Of a stretch of 64,000 bases of DNA, positions 30,857 through 43,977 are shown piece by piece. The notes beneath the pieces were generated by a model, which saw nothing but the letters and a program-made list of their open reading frames with translations, was not told where the DNA came from and searched no databases. The DNA comes from Henckelia pumila (Eukaryota > Streptophyta > Magnoliopsida > Lamiales > Gesneriaceae): the NCBI RefSeq assembly GCF_033568475.1, contig NC_133121.1:6696001-6760000 (forward strand), written 5' to 3'. Position 1 is the stretch's first letter. Each line of letters begins with the position of its first letter. Made by a program: the position numbers and the translations under genes.

Positions 30857-31738
30857 ACTTTGAGTTTTAGATTTTCACTTTTGTTTTCAAACACTACCAA
30901 CTTTTGATTTTTCTTAACTTTTTTATAATCTATAAATTAATCACTTCTACAAAAGCACAATCTATTGCAAACACTCAACATAAAATTAAAACTCACGTGA
31001 GATGGTATCACGAGTCAATTTTATGAGATAAATATCTTGTTTGAGTCAGTACTCTGTACTCATGAAAAATATTATTTTTATGCTAAAATTTTATTCCTTA
31101 TTAGAAATGTGAACAGCTTGACTCGTTTTAAAAGAGACTTACTCTAGATTTAATTTGTAGGGTTTGGTAAAAGTAATTACTTTTGAATTTTTACAAAAAA
31201 AACTTTTTTTTAATGACGCTGGAACCGCAGCCGCAACCCTTCGGTGCGCTCTTGGTAAACCTCCGGACTAACGCAATAGCCTGCAAACTACGCTGGTCAG
31301 GTAAACCACACTGGAAAAACCTTGTATGACACTAGACCATGTATGACAGGCTAGTCCAAAAAATTGTTGGCAGGGTAGATAATAGAAGATTTCAAATCTC
31401 GTGTGTGTGTGTGTGTATATATATATTAATTATAATAAATATATGTCATTCTTGCTTTACCGTCAAAAATGTGAATCCAACGATATATCATATGATATAA
31501 ATTTCAATATCGATGGTTGGAGATTTGAAGATGACCGAAAATTAGGTGAAATATGCAATTTCCGGCCATTTTTACATATCCGACCACCAAGATGAAATTT
31601 GTATCATATGATATATCGTTGAATTCGCATTTTCAAGACGATCCTACCGTAAAAATTTCAAGACAAACAAAATTGTTTTGGGCACGGTGCACGTGGATCC
31701 CCGCACTGTGTAGTGCATGAGATCAAAATTAATATATA
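30857..31738. other. Intergenic DNA with an unclassified GC-richer repeat-like block
   Basis: 31214-31400 is notably less AT-rich (aaccgcagccgcaacccttc, cgctggtcaggtaaaccaca) and ends in a (GT)n(AT)n tail at about 31399-31428. The composition and simple-repeat tail resemble a short retroposon, but neither promoter boxes nor flanking duplications were established. A piece of sequence near 31478-31520 (gaatccaacgatatatcat) recurs inverted near 31600-31625. No gene is supported. Confidence 0.45.
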
Positions 31739-31895
31739 TATATATAGAGTTTCGATCACATGAGCAACCACCATGGGCAACTACGTGAGCAACAGCTGGC
31801 GTGGCACCTTGTATATCCAATGAGTGATTGTCACGTCAGTTGTTTTTCACGTAATTGTCCATGATAGTTGTTCATGTGATCGAAACTCTATATAT
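31739..31895. repeat. Near-complete foldback element (about 155 bp)
   Basis: tatagagtttcgatcacatg at the left end is matched by catgtgatcgaaactctata at the right end. Pairing continues almost to the centre (atgggcaactacgtgagcaa against ttcacgtaattgtccatgat), so the whole element is an imperfect palindrome. It carries no coding capacity. This is a typical MITE, able to form one long hairpin if transcribed. Confidence 0.88.
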
Positions 31896-32277
31896 CATCC
31901 TCAATTTAATAATTCCCTGAATAGACTCGAGTATGGTGGTCTAAAACTCTAAATTAAAGAAAGTCAAGGGGTCCCCTTTTAATCTCACCTGACTTGCAAT
32001 AGTTTAATTTTTACGTAGATATTTGTATTTGGAGAATATGTAATCGACCGCGTATACTTAATTATAGGGTAAGAATCGAACCAAAAAAAGAAATCGCCTA
32101 TTCAGTTTTATGATATAAGAAGAATGATCATCCAAAATAGAGTGAATGTCATCTAAAATTTAAATTATAAATTATAGGTCACATATTTCTGACACGTACA
32201 CGTGAAAATTTTGTATCACTAATTTAAATATATTTCCTATTTTGGTATTAAAAAAATAAATATTATGTTAGACTATT

Positions 32278-32515
32278 AATTTCACTGATAGGAGGACCAC
32301 TGTATTTAACAGAAATTTAAATCTTTCTCACTAAGTTTCTTGACTCAAATTACAGATTACCCATTTCACTATAGGAGGACCATTGTATTTAATAAAAATT
32401 TAACTTTCTCACTAAGTTTCTTGCTCAAATTAGAATTTACCGACTTCACTATCGTAGGACCACTATATTTTATTTAATGAAATTTTAAACCTTTCTCACT
32501 AGGTTTTAATTTTGG
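32278..32515. repeat. Three-copy tandem repeat, unit about 80 bp
   Basis: Three consecutive units begin with variants of ttcactataggaggaccat at about 32280, 32367 and 32446. Each continues to a ctttctcactaagtttctt-like end. Divergence between units is roughly 10-20 percent, and the third unit is shortened. No gene overlaps it. Confidence 0.85.
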
Positions 32516-33679
32516 CCCCCAAATTGTATTAATTGTCGATATTTGAAATGTGACCTGTTAGATTTATTTTTGTTTTCCGGATGGTGGAGTTGTTACAGAA
32601 TAACTCTATATGTCCAATATGATAACTACTACATTTTGTGGTTTAGGTATTATTATCCATGGTATATTTTATATAAAATCGATTGCTTCTTTTCATTAAA
32701 AATTATAACTAATGATAATGATGTAAATATATCAACTTTTTTTAATCAAACAATAGCTCAATCATTATGTTTTGATTATTCTACATGTATGTGTGAATAA
32801 TTTTTGCTCTCTAATAATCACAGTTTTAATAATTATGCTTTCTGCAATCAATGAAAATAAAACCTCTAACTTTAGCTCTGATATCAATTATAGGACCGAA
32901 TGTCATTCGTTTTACCAAACACTATAGTTTGTGATAATTATGTAAATCAAATTTTTTCAATCATACAACCGTTCAAACATTACGTTTTAACTACTTTGTC
33001 GATAAAAACAATTATTGCACTCACGTAAAATATATTCTCCAGAAAAATATATATATATATATATATTCTCGAGAAACCTGAACTAGTCCATTTCAACATA
33101 TTGAATACCGAATTAAATTTCTCAATTCTATTTCACAAACATTGAAATCGCTAGCTTTTAGTTAATTATGCCCTTAGGCCTTAACTAAGAATACAAGCTG
33201 AACTAAATAAAATATACACGTTAATTAAATAAAAGAAATTTCAGGCTTTCGAATTTTTTAAAACAATTTTACAATTATTCAATCGCGATTACTTAGCAAC
33301 GATACCCTTAAATAGCGGAAGGAGCATTGTTGAACCTTTAAGGTCATTATGGACTGATTTTTCGACGAGAAAAATGATTGAGAGAGACAAATAATGTGTG
33401 TACATAACCGATAATGTGTATGTACACACTTGTTTTAAATTAATAAAGTTTCGTGACTATTTCAAATTAACATACATAATATATACTTTTCATGATAATA
33501 ATCTTACATCCAAGACTTCAAAATTAAATATTCGATTAAAGATTCTTCAACGGTGAAATCATTGTTTTCACAAATCATAATTCGAATGCAATACGTATGG
33601 GAAAAAGTAAGGAATTAGAATGCAAAATATATAAATTTGTTCGATAATAATTTTTTTTTTTTTTATCTGAGAGATGAAG

Positions 33680-33993
33680 AGTGCGTTTGGTTTTAGTAGA
33701 AAAAAGAGAAAAAAATGTTTTTTTTTAAAAAAAATGCTTTTATTTTCTTAACGTGTATGGATAAATTTTAAGTGATTTTAAAATCACCTAATTAAGTCAA
33801 AATAAGTGCTTTTTTTAAAGGTTGTATTTATAGCTTTTGAAATGTTTTTTTATAACTCAATTTTAAAATATGCTTTTAATTTATTTATCGAAACACAAAA
33901 TTATTTCAGCTTATGCTTAAAAAAGTGTTTTTAAAATTCAACTTAAAAAAACACTTATTTTTTAAAAAAAAACTACTAAAAGCAAACGGACTC
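33680..33993. repeat. MITE-like foldback element
   Basis: agtgcgtttggttttagtag at the left and ctactaaaagcaaacggact at the right are inverted copies, and the A/T-rich interior contains matching blocks (aagtgcttttttt, aaaaaaacactt). It is non-coding. The layout resembles the element in CAR intron 1 at 18860-19057. Confidence 0.75.
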
Positions 33994-34504
33994 CAAAATG
34001 AAAACTAAATAAATAGCATTTTCAACACATTTTCCGATCCATGTAAAGAGAATTAGAGGAGCAATCAAATATTAGTAGTGAATTTTGGACCATGTACTCA
34101 AAGCCCACTATAAAACGATCCAGACTTAAATAGCCCACTAGTCTCCAAACTGAGTGGACATAATACTTCAATTCATTTTTTATTTTTTACAATCTAAATT
34201 AAATCGAGGAAAACTTATTATTTGTAAATGTATGTTTTAAAAAAGAAATTAAAAAAATTAAAAAGGATGGATTTGTTTTAAATAATTTCAAAAACAATTA
34301 TCATAAATCGTTTTTTCCTTTTTTTGTTTTGTTTTTATAAATCGTTATTTCTTTAAATCACAAGTGGAACATTCCATTATTTATTCAATTCACTCCGCTT
34401 TTTTAGTGTTTGGGGATCTTAGATAAGATTATAAAAACAAACTATTAATTTTAGAGGACCTAAGATGATGTAACGTCTTTATTTTTCCCCTGTATTAGCC
34501 ATTA

Positions 34505-35330
34505 ACCTATTTTTTCTTTAAATAAAAATCAATCAAAAGATTTAAATGTCTAATTATTCCCTCTTTAGTGTAACAAACTTTTAAAAAACATAATGGGTAG
34601 GATCTCATTGTTTGAGATTGCATTTTTTATGTATATATGAAATAGATGGATTTGATATTTTCTACTTAACCCATCATATATTCTTTGATAAATATTGAAT
34701 AAAATATTTTTTATGTTGTACTCCAATGTATATTTTTTAATATTTAAATAAAACGATCTAAATCCATTGGCATGTCATTTTTTTATTTTTATTTTTTGCT
34801 TAAGACATGTTATTTTAAATCAATGGACCTTTAAATACTTTGACTTGAAATATACCTCCAAATCAAACAAGAAAACAGTCAAAACACAAATGAAGTGAAG
34901 ACCAGAAGATAGTCAGAAACATTTCGATTGAATGATAATTTTAGAATGTTAAGGATAAATGTTGAAGTGGTGAAATTGAAATTTTCAACGTTTATCCTAA
35001 AATCATTCAATCCAAGTGTTTTCCATTGTCTTTTGGTCTCCTTCACTTGATTTGTGCTTTCAAATCGTAATTGAAGTTTTAATTCAAATCAAAGTCCTTT
35101 TAAAAAAAATTATATGGGAGGAAAATATAATACAATAAAATTTAAACCACTTAATTAAATATTTACATTTATAGAAAAATATATGATGGACTTAAGTAGA
35201 AAATACCAAATTTATCTATTTCAAATCATCCTAATGGGATCATCGTCGATATGTTTTTCGAAGTTTGTTACATTAAAGAGAGAATAGTTGGACATTAAAT
35301 CTTTTGATTGATTTGGATTTGAAGAAGAAA
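34505..35330. repeat. Large imperfect inverted repeat (about 0.8 kb)
   Basis: Both arms are roughly 350-400 bases. Matching pairs include caatcaaaagatttaaatgt (34531) with aaatcttttgattgatt (35297), gtgtaacaaact (34569) with agtttgttacatta (35262), ttctacttaacccatcatat (34660) with atatgatggacttaagtaga (35181), and gttaaggataaatgttgaa (34949) with ttcaacgtttatccta (34985). The centre is near 34980. It ends about 370 bases from the PB1 gene's stop codon. No open frame spans it. It is probably a foldback transposon or inverted duplication. Confidence 0.82.
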
Positions 35331-35701
35331 TGTAGTTTGTTATTTATAATCACGACAACTAATTTTCATACGTAATGTAATCCATTCGAAATTATTCAAA
35401 TCGTACAGATAAGAAACTAATCATATTTTATAGTTAGAAATTTTTAGCAACAAAAAAATAAGTTCAAATATATATTATATACATCACAGGACCAAAAAAA
35501 AAAAAATCACCCAACACAAGATTCAAGAAATATTCCACAAACAGATTGATTACAAACAACAAATCTCAATCATCGTCCTAATTAATCAATCAAGATCGAT
35601 AAACAAAAAAATAAAACTCGAAACGAACAAAAAGAATGAAAAATCAAACATATTTACTCTTAATTATGTACTTAAATTTATTAAATCCCTTCGATTTAGG
35701 C

Positions 35702-36475
35702 TCAAAATTTACCTTGATTAAGCTGATTATTTCCCCCGGAAACAATCATTTTCCTCTCCGAGGGCATTATGGGAACAAAACTGTACACAGCTTGTTCCCT
35801 GCTGTCACTCACCATGCATGGGCCCGGAACAAACATGTACTGCCCGTTGTGGTACGCGCCTCCGTTGCCCGACGCCGGAGTCCGGTAATAAACCGCCGTC
35901 TCCGCCGCGGAATCCATCGCCCCATTCCAGACGCTCGCGTGAATCCGGCCGGTTGTTTCCTCGAACATACCCGGAATCTGCAGCAGATCCAGAGGAGGCC
36001 CGACGCTGGGCTGGTACTCCTTGTCGAACCCGAACAGATAGTCCGGGTTCAAAGGGAGATCCAGGCCCGGCGATTTCGCCGGCGGCGGGTTGATGATCGG
36101 GCCGGATTTGTCGAAGACGAAGATGCGGAGCCTGGCGGGCTTGGTTGAAATCCTCTGCATTCGGGCGTACTCGACCATCATGTGTTCGACATCCTCGTCG
36201 TTGATCAAGGAGACGAGCGCGTCCAGATCCTCGCCGGGGAGCTGGTACTTGACGGAGACCTCGGAGGGTTCGTTCCGCTGGGCGAGGGTGACGAGCTTGG
36301 CCAGGATTTCGGAGAAGTTGACGTTGGGATCGATGGCGAGGATCTTGGTCTCGCCGCCGACGTAGGAGAGCTGGTGATCGGACGGCCGGGGATGGATCTT
36401 GCCGCCGTAGCTGCAGAGGAGTTTAACCTTAGAGCTGCCGCCATTGTTGCTGATGGTGGAGCTCTGTCTCTCCAT
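35702..36475 (-). CDS. PB1-domain (octicosapeptide/Phox/Bem1p) protein
   Basis: A single open frame of 257 aa from the ATG at 36475 (MERQSST) is much GC-richer than its surroundings. Residues about 16-125 form a plant PB1 domain: KVKLLCSYGGKIHPRP at the start carries the basic lysine cluster, and LPGEDLDALVSLINDEDVEH is the acidic OPCA-like face. That makes it a type I/II domain able to bind other PB1 proteins head to tail. The rest is Pro/Gly-rich and low in predicted structure. Paralogues are cytosolic or nuclear scaffolds of mostly unknown role. The frame ends in QGKF with the sequence aatcaag|gtaaat, which also looks like a splice donor. The true C-terminus could therefore lie on a further exon; none was identified downstream. 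Confidence 0.88.
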   Translation of the reverse strand: MERQSSTISNNGGSSKVKLLCSYGGKIHPRPSDHQLSYVGGETKILAIDPNVNFSEILAKLVTLAQRNEPSEVSVKYQLPGEDLDALVSLINDEDVEHMMVEYARMQRISTKPARLRIFVFDKSGPIINPPPAKSPGLDLPLNPDYLFGFDKEYQPSVGPPLDLLQIPGMFEETTGRIHASVWNGAMDSAAETAVYYRTPASGNGGAYHNGQYMFVPGPCMVSDSREQAVYSFVPIMPSERKMIVSGGNNQLNQGKF

Positions 36476-39400
36476 GGAAGTCTTTTGTTTTTCGATTTCA
36501 GTAGACTTCTGTCACTTGAAATGATAATAAATGGTGGAATCTTCCCCCTTACTTTTCTTCTATTTCCAAAATCGTCCCTTTTATTTTCAAATATTGTATT
36601 TTCACCCCCACCAAAATAATTGCTATACTATGAGACTATGAGAGCGTATGTTTTTCTTAAAAAATATGGTGTTTGATTAGTAAAATATTTTTAATAAAGC
36701 ACTTATTTTAAATGCTATTTTGGAAGTTAAAATTTTTGGCTTTTAGATTTTGGTTCTTCTTTTTTTTTATATATATAAAAAAACTTTAAAAAATTAAATT
36801 TATTTAAGTGATTTTTTTAAATTACAACTATACGTATCATAACTCACTCGAATAAGCTTAATGATATAAGTAATACATATCGATGATAAAATAATAAATT
36901 GATTTTACATTGTCAAAAAATTTTAAAAGTAGTTGATATTAAATGAAAATTAATTAATATTTTCAAAATTCATATAAGATTCTTGGGTTGAAAATTAAAT
37001 AATAGAAAGACAGAATCAACGACATATTTGATTATTTAGGAAGTTGAACTTTCAAATTGAAGCCACCAATGAAAGGCCAAACCAATTTTTGTGGAAGATT
37101 ATTCCACACGAAAATTCAGCTTTTTTTTCATTCTTTTTTTGGGTTGGTTTGAACACTCCACGTATGTTCTTGCACTTCGAATATTTGCCCACTCATTGAA
37201 AATATGTGACAAAATTATTGAATGTAAGGCGTCAAATAAATCTTTAATCGGTCAAAGCTAATGTTATTTTCACGGTCTCACTTATTGCTAAAAAGTTGGC
37301 TGTTCAATCACATGAATTTTTTATATGTACACAAACTTCATGCAAAACAAATTATAGAATGCCGTAAGTGTATTTAAAAAAAACACTTAAATAATTATTT
37401 TATCAATAGTATCTCTCATGTTAAACGAGTTTAAAAATCTATAACTTTATTTAAGTTGGCTGTGAAATAAGCCGACTTTATCCATATTAGTAAAGACTAA
37501 TATTTTTGACATAAAAGTAGGAAAATTGCATTTTTAATGTTATATATTTGTCTCTTTGTAATTTTGGTATTTATGTCGTCATATTTTTTTTAGTCGACAA
37601 TTTTTTTTCAATTTTATTCTTTTTTTCGAGTTGACACTAATATAGAACCAATTCAGTGTTGATGTGACGCTGATATATATAATATTACATCAGCACTCCA
37701 GATAAAAAAAAATTAAGACTTAAATTGTCAAATAAAATAATGCAAAACTAAAATTAAAATTTGATAACATAAGTGACCAAAATCGTTAAGTGATAAAACT
37801 ATACAACAATAATCCATTTTTTCCTAAAAATAATATTTTTCATGCGCGAGTCGGGTCGAAAATTCACTCATGAAATTTAATGAGAAGATGGTTTTTGTGT
37901 TTTATTAATCATCAACAAATTTATGAAAAAAATGTACGTTTTTGAAAATTTTAAATATTAATGTAATCTCAAAAGTTTATTGTGTGCACACACTATCAAA
38001 TTAAGTGTGCAAAGCATAAAATAGTAACAGTTTTTTACTCACAAATATTTTTCTATAAATATCCTTCTCCATATAAGCCTTATTAATTTTTATGAAAAAC
38101 ACAATATAATATAATAATAAACTAAAAACTCAAACGTAACATCATATAAAAAAGTATTCAAATATAATTATTTTTTATATGAAGACATATCATCTATTAA
38201 TTCAGCTTGAGACCCATGAATCGGTTTTTTCCCCAAAAATATTTGGGAAAAAAGTTTAATCCTTATATATAAATAGTTTGTCCTTGGAGGACATTTGTGA
38301 CAAAGTTGGGGGGCTGAAATTGAATTTCTGTATTTTGGGGGAAAATATATGGCCCCTAGTATGGGATAACATTGTAACACAACAGAACATGGATTGCTGA
38401 TTTTAAAGTGATTTCTTTATATATATATATATAATTTTATTTTTTTATTTAAAAAAATGGGGTCCACACGGAAAGAAATTTAAGGAAACGATGGGGTCCA
38501 AAGATTGAATTGGACTGATGGGCAATTTTGTGGGAGACTACTATATCCGGAATCTTTTATTTTTCAGTTTAGATTACGAGGATTTGGTAATTAAAGGAAA
38601 ATTGCAAAATTTGTTAGTTTCTTAGCGTATTTTCTGTATTTCGTATTTGATTGATTTTGTTACTAGCAAAAATAATTCCTTACATATGTCTCTATTTAGG
38701 AAAATTCAATTTACTCTTGGTAATTTTGGATACGGATTGGTAGGGTTAATATATTTGCTCTATCTCGTCATCTCGTGTTATATAAAGAAGGATTTCTCTA
38801 TGATACATCTGAAGTGTTTTTTTTATCATGATGTTGTAAAATTTTAGTTTTTGAATAATCGACAAGTGATGTCATGAATCTCTAACTCATACATAATGAT
38901 GTCATGTCTATGAGTTTATTGTTTTACCATTTAACTTTAAAAAAGATCATAGTAAATTGGGTTCAATTTTAAAAATTCGTATGAGATTGTTTTAAATATA
39001 TGTGAGACAGAATGACACGGTCTATATTTGAAGTGAAAATTAATATTTTCAACATAAAATATAATATTTTTTTTTCATAGGTTGGGTCGGATAGGAGATC
39101 AGTCTCACATAATTGACCGTGAGACCGTCTTATTATTGATGCACATTTTAGTTTTCCAATTCATGTCATACGTCACTTAAGAGACAACTCGCGAAAGATC
39201 TCTTACGGTATCTCCACACCTCGTTGACACCTTCGAGTTAAAAGTTAACCAAAAAATTTAAGAACTCCAAAATCATGCGTGCTGAAAAATTCACACGATC
39301 ATCTCATATATATTCCTATCAATCCCATTAAGAAGTATCTTAAATTAGTAGCTACCATGAATTTATATGGCATCAATTTTGTTTAACACACAAAGAATAA

Positions 39401-41147
39401 TTTAACAGAAGAATTAAGTCAAGAATTGAGACATCGATCGTGCGTGGCCTTTGATTTTGACTTGTCGGGTAAGTGTATCTTTCTTTTTTTTTTTTTTTTT
39501 TTTTTGTGATAGGATTAAAGTCGATACAGTGTCCTTTCCACATTTATTTATTTTTGAAGAAGCCCTTGGAATATTCCAAGATTATTAAGACAGTTGCATG
39601 TGAGTCTTAGCTAGATTCTTCGGGATCAATTTGTGTCGGAATATTTATTTGGGAAAAAATATTGTTATTTAATAAATTTTTTTTTTTAAAAAAACCCGAA
39701 TAGAATACAACCAAAGCAAACATCACTTTTATCGAATTCCGAGTCCCGACGACGATAAATATATAAGAAACAATAAAAACGACCTAGTCTGGTAACTGTT
39801 TTGTTTTGTTTGTTAACTTTATTTAATAATAATGATTAAAACGACTTTTTCCTTTGGGTTATGAAAAATATTATTATTTAATCAATCAAAGTATTAATTG
39901 GACCAAAGGTTGGATATAAGTATGTTCACGACAAAAGGTATAATTATTTTTATTACTAGAGTTAGTTGGCATATTTTTAATTGTTAATATTTGACCCCAA
40001 TTATATTTCTTTTATTTATAATATTATTTGACGAAAACACACATGATGCAAAGAATTTGACATTGTATATTTTGATGAAAGAGCTCCTTTTAAAATTGAA
40101 ATTTGTGTTGGCTCCCATTTAATTATTATATGTGTTAATACGTTATAGCGTACGCAATGCATGTGATCCGTAAACAAAAAGGAAAATAATTTTTTTTTAA
40201 AAAAAATAAAATTTAATGTTATAAATTTTTGAAAATAAAATGATAGGAGATACGAGATAGAACGGAAAACCAATTGTAAAATATGAAATTGAATTGTGGT
40301 TAAAAGACATTTTTGAAATTACGAAAAAGCTTCAACAACCATATCAAATTGTGATTAGTATAAAAAGTTTAACTTTAATTAATAGTATAGATTAGTTGAT
40401 GATACGTGAAACATGAGTTATTTTTCAAAATAATATGTATAAAAATAAATATTAGAAGTAATATTACTTAATCTCCACGCCACTAAAATTACTAGAACCA
40501 AAAACGTCAAGAAACCAAAGACGTGTATATGTACATTTCATATCCATATTGTTAATTAAATACTCAACGAGTAACTTATTGCTTACGTACGTACGTGCTT
40601 CTCTTATACAAATGTAATTTTGAGTAATTATTTTTAGAGGAAATTCAAACAAACAATTATATCGAAAATATTGATTTTTTTTAAAAGAGATTTTATTAAA
40701 CATACTTTTAATTTGTATGAACAATGTGTGAAGTTTTATATTAACAAGTTAGCAATTTTTATTGTGAGATAACAAAAACTCTTGTGAAATAATAGGATAT
40801 ATATAAATTATTTAAAAGTCGATATAAAGTCGATATATAGTACGATATAAAGTCTGAATTCTCTCGTAGAACGAGATAATACGACAATCTTAAAATTTGT
40901 GGCCATGTGGCCCATGTCAATAGACCAGACCAGTACATAGAATTAGGAGTAGATTTTTATATAAAGATACGAAAGATCAAATATATGTTTTTTTTTTTTT
41001 TACTAAAGATACAAAAGATATATCAAATATATGTTAAAAAAGTTAGTTTTTAGATTCTCTTGTTAATATTTTTCAGACGAATTTACCACATAGGATTTGC
41101 TCTTGCATGATTTGCATTGAACTGATTTCACAAAAACTTCTATGATA
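36476..41147. other. Intergenic DNA between the PB1 gene and the CACTA element
   Basis: AT-rich, with no supported gene. The first few hundred bases are likely PB1 promoter. Poly-T runs (39484-39506) and dispersed repeat relics (37830-37900, 39000-39130) are present. Short frames here are not supported by codon usage or motifs. Confidence 0.55.
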
Positions 41148-41164
41148 TATCACTACAAGAAAAA

Positions 41165-41500
41165 CGGCCAAAGACAACGCTTTTTCGCGTTGTTAATGTC
41201 CCCGAACAAGCGTTGTCGTAGGCAGTGTTGTAAAAGACCACGTTCAAAGACAACGCGGAAAAAGCGTTGTCGTTTCTTAAAAAGCGTTGTCGTATCTAAA
41301 AACAACAACGCTTTTTAAGAGTTGTCTTTTATAAAAAGCGTTGTCGTTTCTGAAAAAGACAACGCTTTTTAAGTGAAACGACAACGCTACAACGCTTTTT
41401 AAGTGTCGTTGTATCTGGAAAAGACAACGCTTCAAAAAAGCGTTGTCTTTTCTGGTAAAGACAACGCTTTAAAAATCGTTGTCTTTGTGCAAATAAAAAA
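41165..41500. repeat. Left subterminal repeat array of the CACTA element
   Basis: More than a dozen copies of acaacgctttt and its complement aaaagcgttgt lie within about 330 bases, often as pairs facing each other. In En/Spm elements such motifs are binding sites for the element's accessory protein. Confidence 0.9.
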
Positions 41501-43613
41501 CAAAAAAAAAATGTAATTCACAAATTTTCAATATTATAAGTCACTCAAAATTCAAAAATTTGTAAAATAAAATTTAATATAGAGTCTTCAAATATTATAA
41601 ATCATTCAAATAAAAAAAATAATCGAATTATAATTTTATGAACACTAGGAAAAAACTATGCATTAATCTCGAAAAACTTTGATTCCTTTCTTCAGCACAT
41701 GTTAGCGTCTCAAGCTTTCATAAACTACATGAAGCACTGTACATCTGTCCGATCCTTGAAGCATTCAGCCATTCAGCTGCATACAGTTCATATGACAGAT
41801 TGTCAAAACCTCAACTATGTCAACCAACAAGGCAGCTAATAATCACTTTAATTCTCTTAAACTACAGGAATGAATATTTAATCAAGTCAAACGAATATAA
41901 AAAAGGGCGACTAAAAAAGATATAGGAGAACACTAACTATGGCCTTAATTAGCATACACTTGACTGTTCTATCAAGTTGAAATAACAACATAGACCAAAC
42001 AAGAATTTCCCGATGTTAAGGATTTAGTGCCAAGGGTTATTACTATGACATCATTCATTCAGGGAGTAAAATTTTACGGCCTGATTACCTACTCAGCGGT
42101 TATTTCAGGTAGCATAACTCTTTCTTTCTATCAATGCAATCTTCAATATATATATTTGTTACCATTATATTGAGATTGTGTTTATTGATGAATGGTACAG
42201 AATGGAGGTTCGTTCTCTTCCATGAATGTATTTGCAATCTTTTCCATATTTGCATCCTCCTTCAGACAGGTAATACTGCAAAGAATTCAAGTAAGCTTTT
42301 ACCGCGAACAAGCAGAAGTAACTTTGAAGAAATGAGATCGCTCAATGATCAGGAAAAAATATATCCATGATAATAAACATTGCATTCCATTTGTCCTTCC
42401 CTCTCAGAATTTTCTCCCCTGGTCTTCACTCTCTCTTTAATGCCCTGCGTTATCAAATTCTTTAAAAAAAAACCTGCGTTATCAAATTCCATTTAGACAA
42501 ACACATCAATAAATCGGGCATTTTCTTTCTTGAATTCATCCATCATATAACAAAGCTAGCACTCAAGTGGCGAACAAGAATAAAGTTCAAATCACTGGAA
42601 AAACTCGTCTGATCGTGACCAAAATGAGCTGGAAGAACAAGGCTTGAACTTAGAAACTTTCTTAAAATTCGAATCCAAGCTAAAACATAAAAAATCGACC
42701 TATAATCAGCGTTAAGGATTGCGATTCAACGGTAAGAGCCATATGATTTTGTGAAAACATATTTAAAATTAGTTGTACTCTCTCAAATTTAAAAAAATAA
42801 TCTCCATAGTCCGGAACTAAAGCAGTGGTTTCTTCACAATCATTTACAAATTAAAATATTATAAACATAGTAATCTTTCAAATTTCAAGCGCAGAAGATA
42901 AACAAACTCGTAAAAAATCAAAACTCCATGAGTCCAAGTCCCAATTAATGAGAAACAAAAAGTAGCAGCACCATCCCTTGGAAATTTTATAGTGGAAATG
43001 AGCGGTTACAGATATCAAAACTAATCACATTGAAGATGATCAATTTGGAGCAAAGGGTTCTTAAAATGTTTGGCACATAAAATTCATTTATGTTAATTGT
43101 TTCAAGACAACATACTTTAGGATGTCATACATTATGAACTACCAAGTAGATTGATATATAGAATAAAAAATAAAAAATAAGATTACTTTTTCTTTGTGTA
43201 GATTCAAACAAAGAATCACAATATTGTTAGGATCCACCGTAGCAGTATGGTGGCATCCATATAGCAAAACTATACGAAAATGTTTACCTCATGCTCAAAC
43301 AATATAATCAATACTCATGCTTCTTAATAAATAAAATATATCAAACAAATCAGTTCAATACTACGTATTATTTTTCTTTATTTTGGTCACTGAACTTGTT
43401 CCGTAAGCATATAACTCATTATCTTTAATACCAGATCACACAACAGAAAACACACGAATATGTCACATACCGATAAGCATCATGCAAAAAGATGACCAGT
43501 TCATCAAGAACAGTTGCAGTAGAATATGAATAAGATGCAACACATTCAAAGTGGACATAGACAATGCAAATTAATTGTGTAATAAATCTTTTTGCTTCAA
43601 AGAAGCTATTCAC

Positions 43614-43977
43614 CTTCGACTTTAATATGAATATAGCATAATTCCCCATGAGCCGAATATCTTCAGGTTCGATGTCCTCTGATACATCGGAGTACCACAG
43701 TTTGTGCTCACCAGTCCATTCATCCTGTTTGAATCATCAATGATTAAAATGTGAAAATGTTTTCTTATTTAACAAAAGGTCAACAACTTTGACAATTCGT
43801 TTCACAAAAACTTTTTAATAGTTGTTCCATAGATATTTAAACATTTGAAGATACTTCAACGTACCAAAATTTGTGCAGATCGATCATTTTGCCTAACAGT
43901 TTCAGGGTGCAAAAAGAACTCTTAATCTGATTCAAGCACCTTTACTCGTATTGCCTTCATAGATTTATCATAAGTGA
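43614..43977 (-). pseudogene. Two exon-like fragments inside the CACTA element (probable captured gene)
   Basis: 43977-43865 and 43724-43614 are separated by an intron-like gap with AG acceptors and GT donors, and they join in a consistent phase. The first encodes YDKSMKAIRVKVLESD, then an in-frame TAA, then EFFLHPETVRQNDRSAQIL. The second encodes DEWTGEHKLWYSDVSEDIEP and MGNYAIFILKSK. The composition is protein-like, unlike the surroundings, but I do not recognise the family. The stop codon argues against function. Read as a transduplicated host gene fragment; inference. Confidence 0.5.

Noticed and set aside
38647..38847. 66-aa plus-strand frame resembling a membrane protein
   Set aside because: Hydrophobic character is expected from T-rich DNA; no start context, homology or neighbouring exon supports it.
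41165..41500. CRISPR-like array of short repeats
   Set aside because: Repeats occur in both orientations with irregular spacing, and they lie just inside CACTA terminal repeats in plant DNA.
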